Source: Metellina segmentata | Lineage: Eukaryota > Arthropoda > Arachnida > Araneae > Tetragnathidae | Assembly (NCBI GenBank): GCA_947359465.1 | Contig: OX375872.1 | Location: forward strand, 7,386,137-7,450,136 | Length of the DNA: 64,000 bases | Direction of reading: 5' to 3' | Shown here: piece after piece, positions 10,842-21,994 of the stretch | Position numbering within the stretch: position 1 is the stretch's first letter | How the letters are laid out: each line of letters opens with the position of its first letter | Made by a program: the position numbers and the translations under genes | Notes under the pieces: model-generated | The model's database searches: none | Seen by the model: only the letters and a program-made list of their open reading frames with translations | What the model was told of the DNA's origin: nothing

Positions 10842-12870
10842 TCTTGCTTTGAGAGCTTCTTGATACATATGTTTAATGTCCTTCCATTTGGAGCTAGGAT
10901 GTAAAGATTCTTGGTCTCGAACACCATGGGAGAAACACGGTTTAATGAGATCGAGTCCTAGACGACTTACAGCGATTGTCCTCGTGCCTTGTTGATGCTA
11001 ATGGCGAAACTTCAGCGAACCGGGAACTGAAGTCGTTTAAATTAGAATGGGATATCAGAAGGGATTATTGGTATTCTAGGAATGGATATGTGTTTGCCTG
11101 CGGCACACATGTCCAGTCAAGATTCGGCATGTATTTTTTCTTGACAGAGTCTCGTGCCATTGCAGAGTGAAGGTGGATGCAGATTTCTGAGAAGCATAAT
11201 CGGTGCCCCAATCTTCAGCTCCAATATGTGCGAGGGTATTCCAGATGTCTCCAATATGTTCAAAAATTGTGTCGTGTAGTTTATGGCCTCAATCTGTGCC
11301 ACGTAGTGTCGATAGATTTGTAAATTTGAACACTACCGGGAAATCCTTGCAAAAGAGTTGCTTGTTTGACATCTTCGTTTCTATGGGCAAGAATTGCCCT
11401 TTGGCACATCCATGCGTGATCAGAAAAGTGCTGTGCCACATTTGGGAAAACCGCCTCTTTCAGCTCTTGTGTTTTCACTATCTTTACATTGCTATTGTGG
11501 CGTCTGGTGACGGGGACGCACAGAAAAAGTCATTTTAAACGTAACAAGATTTATTAGTATCGTGTTACAAGGAGAATTCTAGGCTGCAGCGGATCTGGCG
11601 TTAACGGCGAAGTCTGCTATTCGTAGGACGGGACGTCCTAATTCTGACTGGTATGATCTTCTGGTAGCACAATCTGTGTCTACCGAGATTATAGGTCGCA
11701 AAGAATCTGCCAATATATCTGAATGGTCGTCTGGTAGGATTTGCGCCTATCTGCCGCTAAAGGCGAAGTCTGCATCGGGTTATCCGATCAGGATCAGGTC
11801 CGCACTCTCAAAGTTTTTGTGTCGAAATCTCACGGTCGATGTTCGGCTCGGCATCGTGTGAGGCCAATCTGTGTCCTTATCTCCGTATGAGGTGGTCATC
11901 AGGGGCGGTCGATCCTAGCAAGGGGCTCCACTAAGGGAATGTACATCCATCTCTATTGTCCGAAGCAACCATTTCCCAGTCGAAATAGGTTATTTGAAAA
12001 TTGCTGGGCAGAGAGCTCACCAGAGACATGAACTCGCATGTTTGTTGACAGTCCAAGTCTGAATGCCATTCCAAATGTGAGAGGATTTCAAGCAGGCTTG
12101 CATTTCATCCGCCCTGGTTCCGCGGGGAATAACCTGAAGTGTCTGTCGAAAGTCGCCAGCCAACACCATAGTGACGGCTGTCCCATTCTGTCATTGTTAC
12201 GTCTGAGGTCTTTCAACGTGACATCAAGTGCTTAGAATGAGCTTGCAATCCTGTAGAACCTTCGCCGAATTTCTGGAAATGTTACACGTAGGACTTTCCA
12301 TGCTTGCCAAATTTATGATGAGAAATGTCTTCCCCGTACCGCCAGGAGCATCCAAAATGAATATGCCGCCGTGCCTATCAAAAACTGCTTTTGTAATCTT
12401 GTCAAATGCCTCCTTTTGATCTTGGACCATTTTTTGGCTCATTCTCCTCTTTATATGTACCGAGTGCATTTGCATCATAGTTTTTTTTCCGTGAGCTCCT
12501 CAGTCGATAAGTCTGAATCGTAGTTTCGATTGAGTTGCGGTAGTCCAAAGCTTTTTATGTCAGATCCACCCAACAAAGCGATCTTATCCTCAATGTAGAT
12601 TATAGCTCTGTTGAAGATGTCGTCACTGTAGACCAAATCCATATTCTGTTGCTGTACGCGTGCTTGGTGCAATATGTCTTCAGACAGGTTCTCCTTGTGG
12701 TTCATCCATAACTGATCGGGAGAAGACATCGCGAATGTTTGTAGCATAACAACAAACAGATTTCGTAAAATCTTTGGCGATCGAGTTGCAGCTGCTTCTC
12801 CAAATGCTCTGTTCCAGATGTCCTCTGAGCTGGCTAGCCTCTTTATTATTATAGTTCCACAGACCCCCTC
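10842..12870 (-). pseudogene. Helitron helicase (PIF1-like) relic
   Basis: Minus-strand fragments in order correspond to the C-terminal helicase of a Helitron Rep/Hel protein: an AMSSPDQLW..LSEDILHQ block; the Walker A segment GGIFILDAPGGTGKTFLI (about 12350-12400); a GDFRQ-region equivalent; NMRVHVSGE near 12030; NVAQHFSDHAWMCQRAIL; LKIGAPIMLLRNLHPPSLCNGTRL; and finally a LYILAPNGRT-like C-terminus. Several frames are required, and about 400 bp at 11535-11935 does not fit the protein and looks inserted. The HUH replication-initiator domain is missing. The element is dead. Confidence 0.85.
11535..11935. repeat. Insertion-like segment inside the helicase relic
   Basis: It interrupts the helicase alignment between the motif region near 12000 and the block near 11480. 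It is built of loosely repeated phrases (AATCTGTGTC, CGAAGTCTGC, CTGCCGCTAAAGGCGAAG). No target duplication could be fixed by eye, so a diverged, locally expanded helicase segment is also possible. Confidence 0.35.
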
Positions 12871-12912
12871 TCTTCCAAGTCAAAAACAAAATACACAGAA
12901 ACCAACCAAAAG

Positions 12913-13150
12913 TTGCATAAATGATCAAAATTAAATTAAATGACAAAAATTAAATATCGCTAAACTTTAAAAAAGATATCCAAACCAAAAGTTAAAGTTT
13001 ATGCTTTTAGAAATGCAATAAACATTGCATAAATGATCAAAATTAAATGTCGCTATACTTTTAAAAAGACATCCAAGACAAAATGATAAAAATTAACTAT
13101 ACGAAAACCAAAGTAAACAGTAAAAAATGATTTTATAAATGCAATAAACA
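12913..13150. repeat. Two-copy tandem repeat, ~112 bp
   Basis: TTGCATAAATGATCAAAATT followed by a TCGCTA.ACTTT..AAAAAGA.ATCCAA block occurs at 12913 and again at 13025. No coding content. Confidence 0.6.
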
Positions 13151-13241
13151 ATACAACCGTGATCCAGTTACTCAAATCCAAGAATGGCGGGAGCACTGTC
13201 AAGACCGATTGAAGACTTGCCATTCTTAGGAAACCTAATAC

Positions 13242-13442
13242 AGTGAAACCCCGATTTAATGTAACCCGCATTTAACGATTTTCCCCATACAGCGTCATTT
13301 TTGATTGGTCCCGAATAATTTTCTATACTTTCGAAGTTAAAAAAAAATTCCGTCTTTAACGTTATCACTTCGAAATATTTCCCGCATGTAACGTTTTTTC
13401 AACTTAGAGAAATCAAAGCGATTTTCTTAAAATAGTCGGATA
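13242..13442. mobile_element. Pogo/Tigger-like terminal sequence
   Basis: It starts CAGTGAAACCCCGATTTAATGT after TA and contains repeated CGCATNTAACG phrases, typical of pogo-type inverted ends. A matching stretch (CCCGCATCTAACGTTATATC) occurs at about 13865 inside the neighbouring Helitron. Only one end is convincing. Confidence 0.45.
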
Positions 13443-14093
13443 CTAGCAGGCCAGCACGGCGTTGCCTTTGACAGTTATTTTCGTGTCTTTACTGATACTG
13501 AAAACATTAAAAATAAACAATTTTAAGAATTAGTCTCTCCTCCTCCCGACATGACACGCAAATTCGCATAAAATTCAATCTACCTGAGATCTGGTGTAAA
13601 ATTTCAAATCTGTTGAAACTTTAACGATCGCGAAGATAGGAAACCTCAAATAGTTCTTTTTTTTGTGTTCGAAATACATATCAATTGCAAATTAGTTATA
13701 CTAAAATACTCATATTTGTGGAGAATGAAGTAAATGCAAACCAAAATAACGCATTTCTTTTTACAATAAACTATTGTAGAGGAAGAAATAAATGGTATGT
13801 TACTTAAATTAGTCTATTTCATGCTCTATGTTTTGATTTTCTCCGACCCCAATGTAACGTTTTCCCGCATCTAACGTTATATCTTTCCGGTTCCTTGAAA
13901 TACTTAAAATCGGGATCATACAAAAATGTGCCAATAAATAAATTAAAAAAGATTCTACATTAAATTTTTAAATTCGGGCTCGACACAACAATTAAAAAAA
14001 ATTCGGATTACCTGTGTGTCATTATTGTAAGTGCCATAGATTCGTCAGGACTACCCACAGACAGAGAAATATTTACTTTTATAATAGTAGAGA
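13443..14093 (-). mobile_element. Non-autonomous Helitron, both ends present
   Basis: On the minus strand it begins TCTCTACTATTATAAAAG and ends GCCGTGCTGGCCTGCTAG. It sits exactly between an A and a T (plus-strand flanks T at 14094 and A at 13442), as Helitrons do. It has no coding frame. It shares the CGAATCTATGGCACTTACAATAAT segment with the copy ending at 9919. A pogo-like block near 13850-13880 may be captured sequence. Confidence 0.8.
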
Positions 14094-14754
14094 TGCACAT
14101 CAATCAACCACTTCTAGCAGTTTTAGATTTATAACAACAAAAAGGGCACCATCTGCTTCGTCGTTCACTCGACCCCAAGCGAGGCGATGAATAAGCAGTC
14201 GTTAGTCATTCTCTAGTTACAATGATCATATGTAGTTCTTTAACCGATGCTGACCCAAACACACTTAAATGGCCGTTTAGTCAATAGAAATAATTTTGGG
14301 TTGGTTTCTTTGCGCATTTCTGCATAATTGCCAAGAAGAATCGGTTCTACAGATTGTGCAATGACGCTCGAAACCTTTTCCACTGATTTAAAAATCGGCA
14401 AACGAGTTGAAAATTTTGCAAAAATATTCGGTAAGATTACAGTGTGGTTATTTTTCGAAGTCAACAATGCCTTCCTTCCCAGCTAGTGTAATTGGTGAAA
14501 GGGTATTTTTCTCTCCAAATAATCATTTAATACAACGAGCGTGTGCAAGTTGTTTGGAGCTAATATTCTTTCTACCCATCTCCCTGATGCCTGATACACG
14601 ACTTCGTGACGTATATTAATAAAATCAGTTCCAAATTTAGGTTCGTGCTCTCAAGTCCGTGAACATCGGAAAAAGTCATCGATTCGGGGATCTTTTTTTT
14701 TTATTCGACATTTAATTGTTCGCTATTTTTTTTTCTTTGCGTTGCAGTGCAAAT
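14094..14754. other. Unassigned; one unrecognised minus-strand ORF
   Basis: An ORF of 75 codons (14240-14467, minus) with NHTVILPNIFAKFSTRLPIF shows no family I know. It is probably a transposon remnant. No other support for a gene. Confidence 0.35.
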
Positions 14755-15640
14755 CTACATGCACACTATGGTCTTCGTGTTTAGGTACCGACTAATGTGA
14801 ACCTTTAAAACATGTTTGAATTGGACTCTTAAAACCAATTCTATCGACGATGTGTATTCCTGGTGGTTGTCTTGACCAGGTATCTCATCATTAGCAAAAC
14901 TGAATAGATATTTTGATGGACGAGATATATCGTCATTAGCAACAGCGTTCGAGTAAAAACAATTCAATCTACAAGCACCCTCTGACCATGTCTTAACAGG
15001 CCCTTCGTATTTGCATATCAATAATTAACTTTAAGTAATGGAAACATTGTTTAAATGTTTCAACTGGACACTTAAAAGAAATTCTATCCAAGATTTATTT
15101 TCACATTAACGTTGTTGTCTGGACAAGATATCCCGTCATTAGCAAAACTGACTATATATTCGTTATTGGCAACAGCGTTCGAGTGAGAAAAAAAAATTTA
15201 ATTAAATCTACAACCACGCTATGGTCAAGCTCGCATAACTTCCCTTCGTATTTACAAACCAATGATTAATTTAGTTAACGTAACATTTAAAAAATGTTTC
15301 ACACACAATTTGACCTCCACATTTAAAAGAAATTATATCGATGATTTATTTTAACTTGAACCCCCCTGGTTGTTGTATCGACGAGATATCTCGTCATTAG
15401 CAAAACTAACTAGATATTTTAATGGACGAGATATCTCGTCATTAGCAACAGCGTTCGAGTAAAAACAATAAATCTACAAGCACGTTATGGCCAGGCTCAC
15501 ATGTTTCCACAGACTCTTCGTGTTTACATACCAATAAATAAATTTAACGAATGCAAACATTTTTTAAATGTTTGAGAATTTGACCTCCACTATTGAAAGA
15601 AATTCTATCGAGGATGTATAGTAACATTAACTAGACCAAG
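14755..15640. repeat. Tandem repeat, ~230-276-bp units, about 3.5 copies
   Basis: The landmark CAGCGTTCGAGT recurs at 14943, 15173 and 15449. Each unit also has AGAAATTCTATC..GATG/GATTTATT and one or two GACGAGATATCTCGTCATTAGCAA motifs containing a 16-bp palindrome. Units differ by small indels. No ORF. Confidence 0.85.
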
Positions 15641-16270
15641 GGATCGAACACATTTTATTTACCCTAGATTACCATACACATGGGTCTGTGTTTTGGAATA
15701 CCCATAACTTACTGTCTTCAGAAAGGCTTTTCTTAAGGTTGGCGAGTGGTGATGGGGGCGAGTAATGACGTCATCAATATGGATGCCGCGCCATCGTGTG
15801 ACACTTTACTTAAACGAACGTAGCTCCTCAACGAAACATCGTAGAGCATTGTTCTTTTATTTAGAATTGAACGAAATGAAATAGTCATTGTTTTATGTAA
15901 AACCAATATGTTTCGTAAGATTAATAATTTTCCTGATTTCTAACCTGAAACGTACATTTTACGAGTTCTTTGTTTCATAGTGAATGTTTAAAGACCAACA
16001 ACTATTAAACCGTTTAGAAAATAAAGAATAGACAACTTTAAAATGTTTGCTAAGATTGTGGGGATTTTAAAAATGCCACAAACATGGGCTATGGATGCAT
16101 AACGAAAGAGTAAATGGCGGTTATTGTCGTACTCTTAAAGCCAAGAACTGCTTGGCCAGCTCATTGTAGCGCGGATCTTGAGAGTTAACACTGACCTCTG
16201 ATGCATAAGTATTAACTTGTATGTATGAGATAACTAGCCAACCCCCGGGGATTGCAACTCAATCCCTTTT
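15641..16270. other. Unassigned sequence
   Basis: No gene recognised. The last ~40 bp (AACCCCCGGGGATTGCAACTCAATCCC) is a degenerate copy of the palindromic motif set seen at 16800-16850 and 56230-56420. Confidence 0.4.
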
Positions 16271-16593
16271 GGTTTGTGGTATAGTGGTTAAGGTGTTAGC
16301 CTCTAGATCGGACGGTTCCTGGTTCGAATCCAGGTCCGGGCATGGATGATTGTAAACGTATGGTGTAGAGGCGGCTGGTGCACCTTAAATCTGTCGTGGC
16401 CGAAAGTCCTCACGTTGGGTTGGCGTGGAAGTTTGGAGAGTGGGGTGCCAGCTCAGATGTTGCTTCGTCATCTGACCGTGGTTCAAAATTACGAGGTGTT
16501 GTCCTCGGATCTTTCCCTCAAGGGACTGATCCTATACCGTCGTCAATAGCCCGTTGTGTTGCTCTAGTACGACGTTAACAAAAAATTACCAAT
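16271..16593 (+). mobile_element. tRNA-derived SINE, most complete copy
   Basis: The head has a pol III A box-like TGGTATAGTGG (about 16277-16287) and a B box GGTTCGAATCC (16321-16331) at tRNA spacing. A linker follows (GGCGGCTGGTGCACCTTAAATC), then the conserved body TCCTCACGTTGGGTTGGCG..GGAAGTTTGGAGAGTGGGG, GTTCAAAATTACGAGGTG, GTCGTCAATAGCCCGTTGTG, and the tail TACGACGTTAACAAAAAATTACC. This is the reference copy for the other SINE fragments in the window. Confidence 0.88.
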
Positions 16594-16639
16594 TATTTTA
16601 CCCTTTTGGTTTGTAATTTGGTCGCAAACCAACACTGCT

Positions 16640-18092
16640 TTCACAGATCCCATTTGGTTTGCTTCGCAAACCAACTTTCCTTTCGCAGAGCGAGTCTCCT
16701 GCACAGCGAAACTATTTTAATAATTCGTATAATCCTGATTTGACTTTCCGGTCCATGACGTCACAGCGAGGACTTCACCCCTGCTCGCTTACGCTCGCCG
16801 ATCCCCAGGGATTGCTACGCAATCCCATTTCGTTTGCTTCGCAAACCAAAACTCCTTTCGCAAGTGATTTCACTTTTTTTTTACTTTAACACTTAATGCA
16901 CCTTAACTAATAGCCACATCAGTAAAAAAACATTCTACCTCTTGCTCCCTGAACCATTTTAAATAAACCGTGTTAATCTCCGAACTTTACGATCTGTACT
17001 TTCTCGGTAAACCGTCTTGAGAACAGAGTGAAAAAAGCGAGCCTTTTCCCTCGCCAAAAAAAAAATAGTTTTTATGGCAATTGTTGCTACGATAAATTTG
17101 ATTTCTGGCAAACCCGGTAGTCAAAAATGCAACCCTCATTTTCATGAGAAACATGCTCTGCGTTCTAAAAAATACGAAATTATTTGTATGACCAACTTTT
17201 GACTGCATCGAATTTATTGATGAACCAATTTAAAAAATAATTTTACCGTAAGAAACTGTGCATTCTAAGCTTTCACGTAGTATTTTCAAATTTTAAAACT
17301 AAATGTACTAAGCTATAGATATGACAGTTTTAGGTTTGTATCGGAAATTACGATCTAAAAGTTCCGAAAATTGTATGACCACCTTTTGATTGCATCGACT
17401 TTATTCATTAACCAATTTAAAAAACTAATTGTACCATAGGAAAAAGTATAATCTAAGATATTCAGTGATGTTCTCAAATTTAAAAAATGATAGTATTAAG
17501 CTGCAGATATTGTAGTTTTAACAAAAAGTAGCGAAAATATCCAAATATTCCGAATTTTGTATCACCAATATTTGATCGCATCGAATTTATGTATTAACCA
17601 ATTTCAAAAATAATTGTACCGTAAGAAAGAGTACATTACAAGGTATACTGGGATATTTTCAAATTTAAAAACTAATAGTAATAAGATATACATATATGAC
17701 AGTTTTAAAAAATAACAAAAATGTCCCGATTTTTCCCGAATTTCAAAAAAAAAATTATCAGAAACCAAATTGAAAATTCTAAAAAAAACTCGAGAGCTGC
17801 AAAAATTTTGTTTGAGAGGTACTTTAAAAAAAAAAACTCACTGCTGAAGACTGAAAATTTGTATGTGTTTTGCTCACTCGCGGAAGAAATTTCGCTTTTT
17901 CAACTTTGACACTTAATAAATACTAAACTAATAGCAGCATCGGAAAAAGATCTTCACAATTGTCCAGGGAACACAATGAAGAACAAGTCATGTTAATTTC
18001 GTATTTTTCTGATTCGTACTTTCTCGGGAAACCGTCTAAGAATCGAGCTAAACAACACAGTTTTCAATCCTGCGGCGTTAACTTTTTTTAAT
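16640..18092 (-). repeat. Dispersed repeat family X, longest copy
   Basis: The left part holds hairpin motifs TTGGTTTGCTTCGCAAACCAA and GGGATTGCTACGCAATCCC plus a GACGTCA block. The centre has three ~187-bp tandem units (landmark GCATCGA.TTTAT at about 17207, 17393 and 17579). The right end has CTAAGAATCGAGC and CCTGCGGCGTTAACTTT. It is the inverse of 1010-1880, and its left part is inverted again at 56228-56440. No credible protein; the lysine-rich ORFs are AT-rich noise. Confidence 0.65.
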
Positions 18093-18403
18093 ATAGAGAG
18101 ATTTCGTCCATTGTATTGTCACAGTACTACCTATGAACCTAAAATATGTCTTTATACTTACTCTATAACGTAATATTTATCTGCTAAATAACTAATGCTA
18201 AATCTTAATGTAGTACGTATAAATGTTACGGAAGATTACATGCTATCTAGATAAGTGCTTGAAACGAAAAGTTTCAAGAGGAAATGTCCCTCAATCCCAT
18301 CCCTCCGAGCAGTGATCAGGGCTGTATTTTAATCTAAAATGAAAGGTATACGATCGTTTTGTTTTCTACTCCTAAGATTCCAACTGTGTTAATGGCAGCG
18401 TGA

Positions 18404-20260
18404 ATGTACCACCAAACAGGTGAAAATATGTTGCTCAGATTAGATGCTATACAGAAAAAGACTCCTGTATCGTTTGCTTGCAGTAGACCTAACTATACTC
18501 GCTGGATGACTATTTGCCTTCTGAACATGCTAAGTATTGACTCAGTGTGTCCTGGTGCAAAACAGGTCCTTTCCCTAGGTGGTCTGTCTATAAAACGCTT
18601 TGAAACATCTTTACCTCGAGTTCCAGTTGATATGGCTTTCGAACAAATAGTAAACGCTGACGCTGCATCAATATTTACTGGTATTACAGAGTTTGACAAA
18701 TGTGATTCAGCTAGGGCTAAGTGGATAAAAACTAGATCTTTGAGGTGCAAAATAGTAACACGTTTGTTGGAAGGCTGTGGCGTATCCAAGAAACCAGACT
18801 CTAAACAAGACCTCAAAAGAGTCGGATCGTAAAAGACAACAAATATTGTGAGGATATTATATCTTCGCTCAAGAGCTTTTCAGATCCGTTAGAAGAAATG
18901 GACATAGAAACTCTTTTTAGAAACATGTCCAATGGACATGTTGTGGAAAGAAAAATTTCTTCTGAAACTAATCAATGATCAGATAAAAAACTCCTTGTCG
19001 TAAAATGCACCCGTAATGTTTTTGCAAGAATTGTGAATATTGCCTCTGAACAAACGTATGACATGAGGGATGTTTTGGCATACCCTCTTACCCCAGTTCC
19101 CCTAGCTCTTAGACAAATGGATGACTCCCTGAATAAAACATACAAATCAAAACTGATGCATAAGTTGGAAGAGCTTCAAAAAGAAGATCAACTCGAGCTA
19201 CTGTGGACTCAATAGTCTTTGATGCCATGTTGATCCTGCTCACAATTCAATTCCCGGATGACTATGAAGCTCTTGCTAACAACATTCTTTGATTATAATC
19301 TGTAACGGAGAAGTTAGAGAAATTCGCTTAGTGTGTGACATCTATGGCACGCAACTATCAATGATACGGAACATGACATTTGTAATACTAAAACATTAGT
19401 GAGTGAAATAAAAGTATTTGGACCTGAACAAAAAACTTCAAAAAAGTCTTCAGTGGCTCTACGAAGTAAGGTGTACAAAACAACATTAACAAAGGAACTT
19501 GCCTACCATCACAATGAAGCGGATACAAGGCTAATTTGGTATATTACACACACGACTCGAAATGATGAAGAGAAAAATGTTTTGGTGCGAGCATAGGATT
19601 CAGATATTTTAGTGTTAATGATATCACCAAAAGAACTTAAAGAATGCGCATTTATGGCTTGAATGTTGTGTATCTTTAAACAAATCTAGAAGATAAATGA
19701 ACATCTCAAACATAGCAAAAGAAATAGGAAGTGAAATAGCTGAAGCCTGGCTTTCACGCCTTGACTGGTTCAGATACACTGCTGCTTTTACCAGACAAAG
19801 TAAAATCAAACCATTTAATATTCTCACAAAATGCATGGCTCATCAAAAAAATCTGGCTAAATTAGGAGAATCCGTCTTGGTGGATCAATCATTGCTGTTT
19901 GGTGTAGTAACATTTGTGAGTGGTACTTATTGCCATCCTTCGTACGTCTCAGTATCAGAAGTGAGATATAGTATTTTTTAAAAGAATCTTTTCTTTTTTT
20001 AACAAGTAAACCGTTGTAAAAACTTAGGCTTGTTGATCCTACACTTCTTACTCCGTTGCTTTGGAACAAAAAAATAAAGCAGAGCAATGCTGTATCCTGG
20101 ATGTGGAATAGTGCAAACCTCTGGAAAACATTGCCCAACCTGTCATGGACGGAACTTTGAAAATATACCAAGTTAGGCGATATGAAGGGCCTTTGTTAAC
20201 TTTGTTTTGAACGTTCTTATTCCGTCTGAAAATGACGATACTTCTGTAAGTGAGGATCAA
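18404..20260 (+). pseudogene. C-terminal part of a transposon-associated protein family, broken
   Basis: Fragments in several frames run in order: LRLDAIQKKTPVSFACSRPN, NYTRWMTICLLNML, a VPVDMAFEQIVNADA block, MRDVLAYPLTPVPLALRQMD, LAYHHNEADTRLIWYI, and NLAKLGESVLVDQSLLFGVV. I recognise the order, not exact sequence, as that of a large uncharacterised protein family common in arthropod, aphid and fish genomes and spread as mobile DNA. Its function is unknown to me. A PRESUMED N-terminal half of the same kind lies at 24775-26925. Stops and frameshifts make this copy non-functional. Confidence 0.6.
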
Positions 20261-20407
20261 GTTGCTTTAAAAAGTAGACTCCGATGAAGAGTAATAAGGA
20301 CTGTAGATACAAAAACTACTTAAAAAGAAGCTCATTTTAAATTGTTTTTGTACAATGCATTTTTAACCAATTTCACATATATTGTAGGATTTAGCATTAG
20401 TGTTATA

Positions 20408-21301
20408 CACAGTCCAGTCACAGTAATGTGACCACCTGTCAAAAGCCAGAATAACCACCTTTGGCAGAGCGGACCGTTGCGAGACGTGCAGGAAGAGAGT
20501 CAATTAGGTTTCTGAAGGTTTTCACTTGGATGTTGAGCCATGCCGAATCCAGTGCCATGGCCAGCTGCGCTATATTACGCGGTTGAGGATCCATGGCAAT
20601 TGTTGCAGGGTGTTTGCTTTCAGACGTTTCACGCCGTCCATCTGTCCGATGGAGCATAAAACGTGATTCATCGGAAAAAGTCACCTGTCGCCACTCTGTG
20701 GACGTCCAGTTGCGGTACTGGCGTGCAAATTCCAGCCTTCGTCGCCGATGAACAGCAGTCAGCATAGGTGCATTAACCAGGCGTCTGTTGCGGAGGCCCA
20801 TTCGCAGCAACGTTCGCTGAACCGTTGTTGAGGATACACTTTTGGTAGCCCCTTGGTTCATCTGGGCGGTCAGTTGCTCAACGTTTGCACGTCTATTCGC
20901 CCGAACGCATCTCCGTAGCCTTCGTTCGCCTTTGTCATCTATAGCTCGTGGTGCACCACATGTGCCACGCCGCTGATTTTGGATAGTGCCATTTTGCCAT
21001 GCACGGTATATTTTTGCCACGGCGGCACGCGAACACAAAATTATCCGTTTCAGAAATGCTTCCACCCTTGGCCCGAAAGCCAATAATCATGCCCTTTTGG
21101 ACGTCGTATAAATCGCTACGTTTCTGCATTACGCTAACGATTGAAATGCTTTCCGATGCCCTACTATCTCTATATACACTCCTCTCTACATACATACTCT
21201 ATATACACTCCACTGGAATGTGCTGCCACCTGCCTTTTGTGATTGGTTATTTCACGTTGACGTCGAAAGTAGGTGGAGGTCACATTAATGTGACGACTGT
21301 G
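20408..21301 (-). mobile_element. Tc1-like element, internally deleted
   Basis: It begins CACAGTCCAGTCACAGTAATGTGACC and ends with the inverse GGTCACATTAATGTGACGACTGTG, flanked by TA (20406-20407 and 21302-21303). At 894 bp it is shorter than a full Tc1 (about 1.3 kb or more). It is inserted just inside the right inverted end of the larger element. Confidence 0.9.
20440..21190 (-). pseudogene. Tc1-like transposase, frameshifted and deleted
   Basis: The N-terminal helix-turn-helix half is split by a frameshift near 21050. The second part carries SRAAVAKIYRAWQNGT, a GAPRAIDDKGERRLRR linker and VTFSDESRFMLHRTDGR with the first catalytic aspartate. The frame then jumps to the 3' end: the region with the second aspartate and the final D/E is missing. 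It therefore cannot encode an active DDE enzyme. Confidence 0.85.
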
Positions 21302-21409
21302 TATTTAGTTAATTAGCAGATAAATAATACGCGTTTGAGTTATAAAAAAACATATTTTAGGGTCCATAGGTACTTCTGTGAAGACACATACAATACAATG
21401 GACGAAATA

Positions 21410-21887
21410 CACATAAAAATTTGCTATTTTATTTGTTCGTTATTTAGACTTTGAATTCGTAGCCCATTGGATAACAGCCAAAACGGCGTTGCCCGTGGTG
21501 TTGGTTTGCTTCGCAAACCAAATGGGAATTCGTAGTCTATTGGATAACAGCTACCACGGGCAACGCTTCTTGTCAAATGCGGCCAAATTCGAATTGCGAA
21601 GAGATCCAATCGGCTTGACGTCACAATATCTTGCGAAAATATAAATATTTCATTGAAAAATTATTTATTATGGTGTTGATTTGCTTCGCAAATCAAATGG
21701 GAATTCGTAGCCTATTAGATAATAGCCATCACGACTATGGTTTGCTTCGCAAACCAATAAAAGAAGAGAAGATGCCGGCTTTGGCACGCAGATGATGCGG
21801 AGTGGAACGTCCTTCGAGGTCCGGTAGAACGTTTTACATTGCTCTCGGCAACACTCCCGTACTTTCTCTTCTCGCGTTTCGACGGCA
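21410..21887. repeat. Palindromic-motif and Helitron-related repeats
   Basis: It contains GGTTTGCTTCGCAAACC palindromes at 21503-21519 and 21739-21755 and TTGATTTGCTTCGCAAATCAA at 21676-21696. It also has two GGGAATTCGTAG.CTATT.GATAA blocks and a GAAGAGATCCAATCGGC..GACGTCACAAT stretch, also present (with variants) at 8985-9240. No gene. Confidence 0.6.
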
Positions 21888-21994
21888 AGTAGTACGGCTG
21901 ATATGTGAAATAATTGTGACTTTCGTGATAGAAGCATACAACTTGGATATGAAGATTTAATTTTGGATATGAGGCCGTCTCAGATTTCGCCTAT
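21888..21994. repeat. Partial copy of the foldback arm outer sequence
   Basis: ACGGCTGATATGTGAAATAA..GCATACAACTTGG..TTTTGGATATGAG resembles 24243-24372. The copy resumes at 24111 (TATGGTAGTAATGGCGGACATTC) after a 2.1-kb insertion. Confidence 0.65.

Larger units (their letters stand above)
18101..21409 (+). mobile_element. Inverted-repeat-ended element carrying an unclassified transposon gene
   Basis: The left end (18101-18195, ATTTCGTCCATTGTATTGT..GTACTACCTATGAACC) is inverted at 21305-21409 with the same order of blocks, down to ATTTATCTGCTAA..AACTAA. Between them lies a broken gene plus a later Tc1 insertion. Without the Tc1 copy the element is about 2.4 kb. I could not fix the exact tips or a target duplication. 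Confidence 0.65.

Noticed and set aside
16271..16345. Functional tRNA gene
   Set aside because: A/B boxes are good but the cloverleaf arms do not pair properly and a SINE body follows directly.
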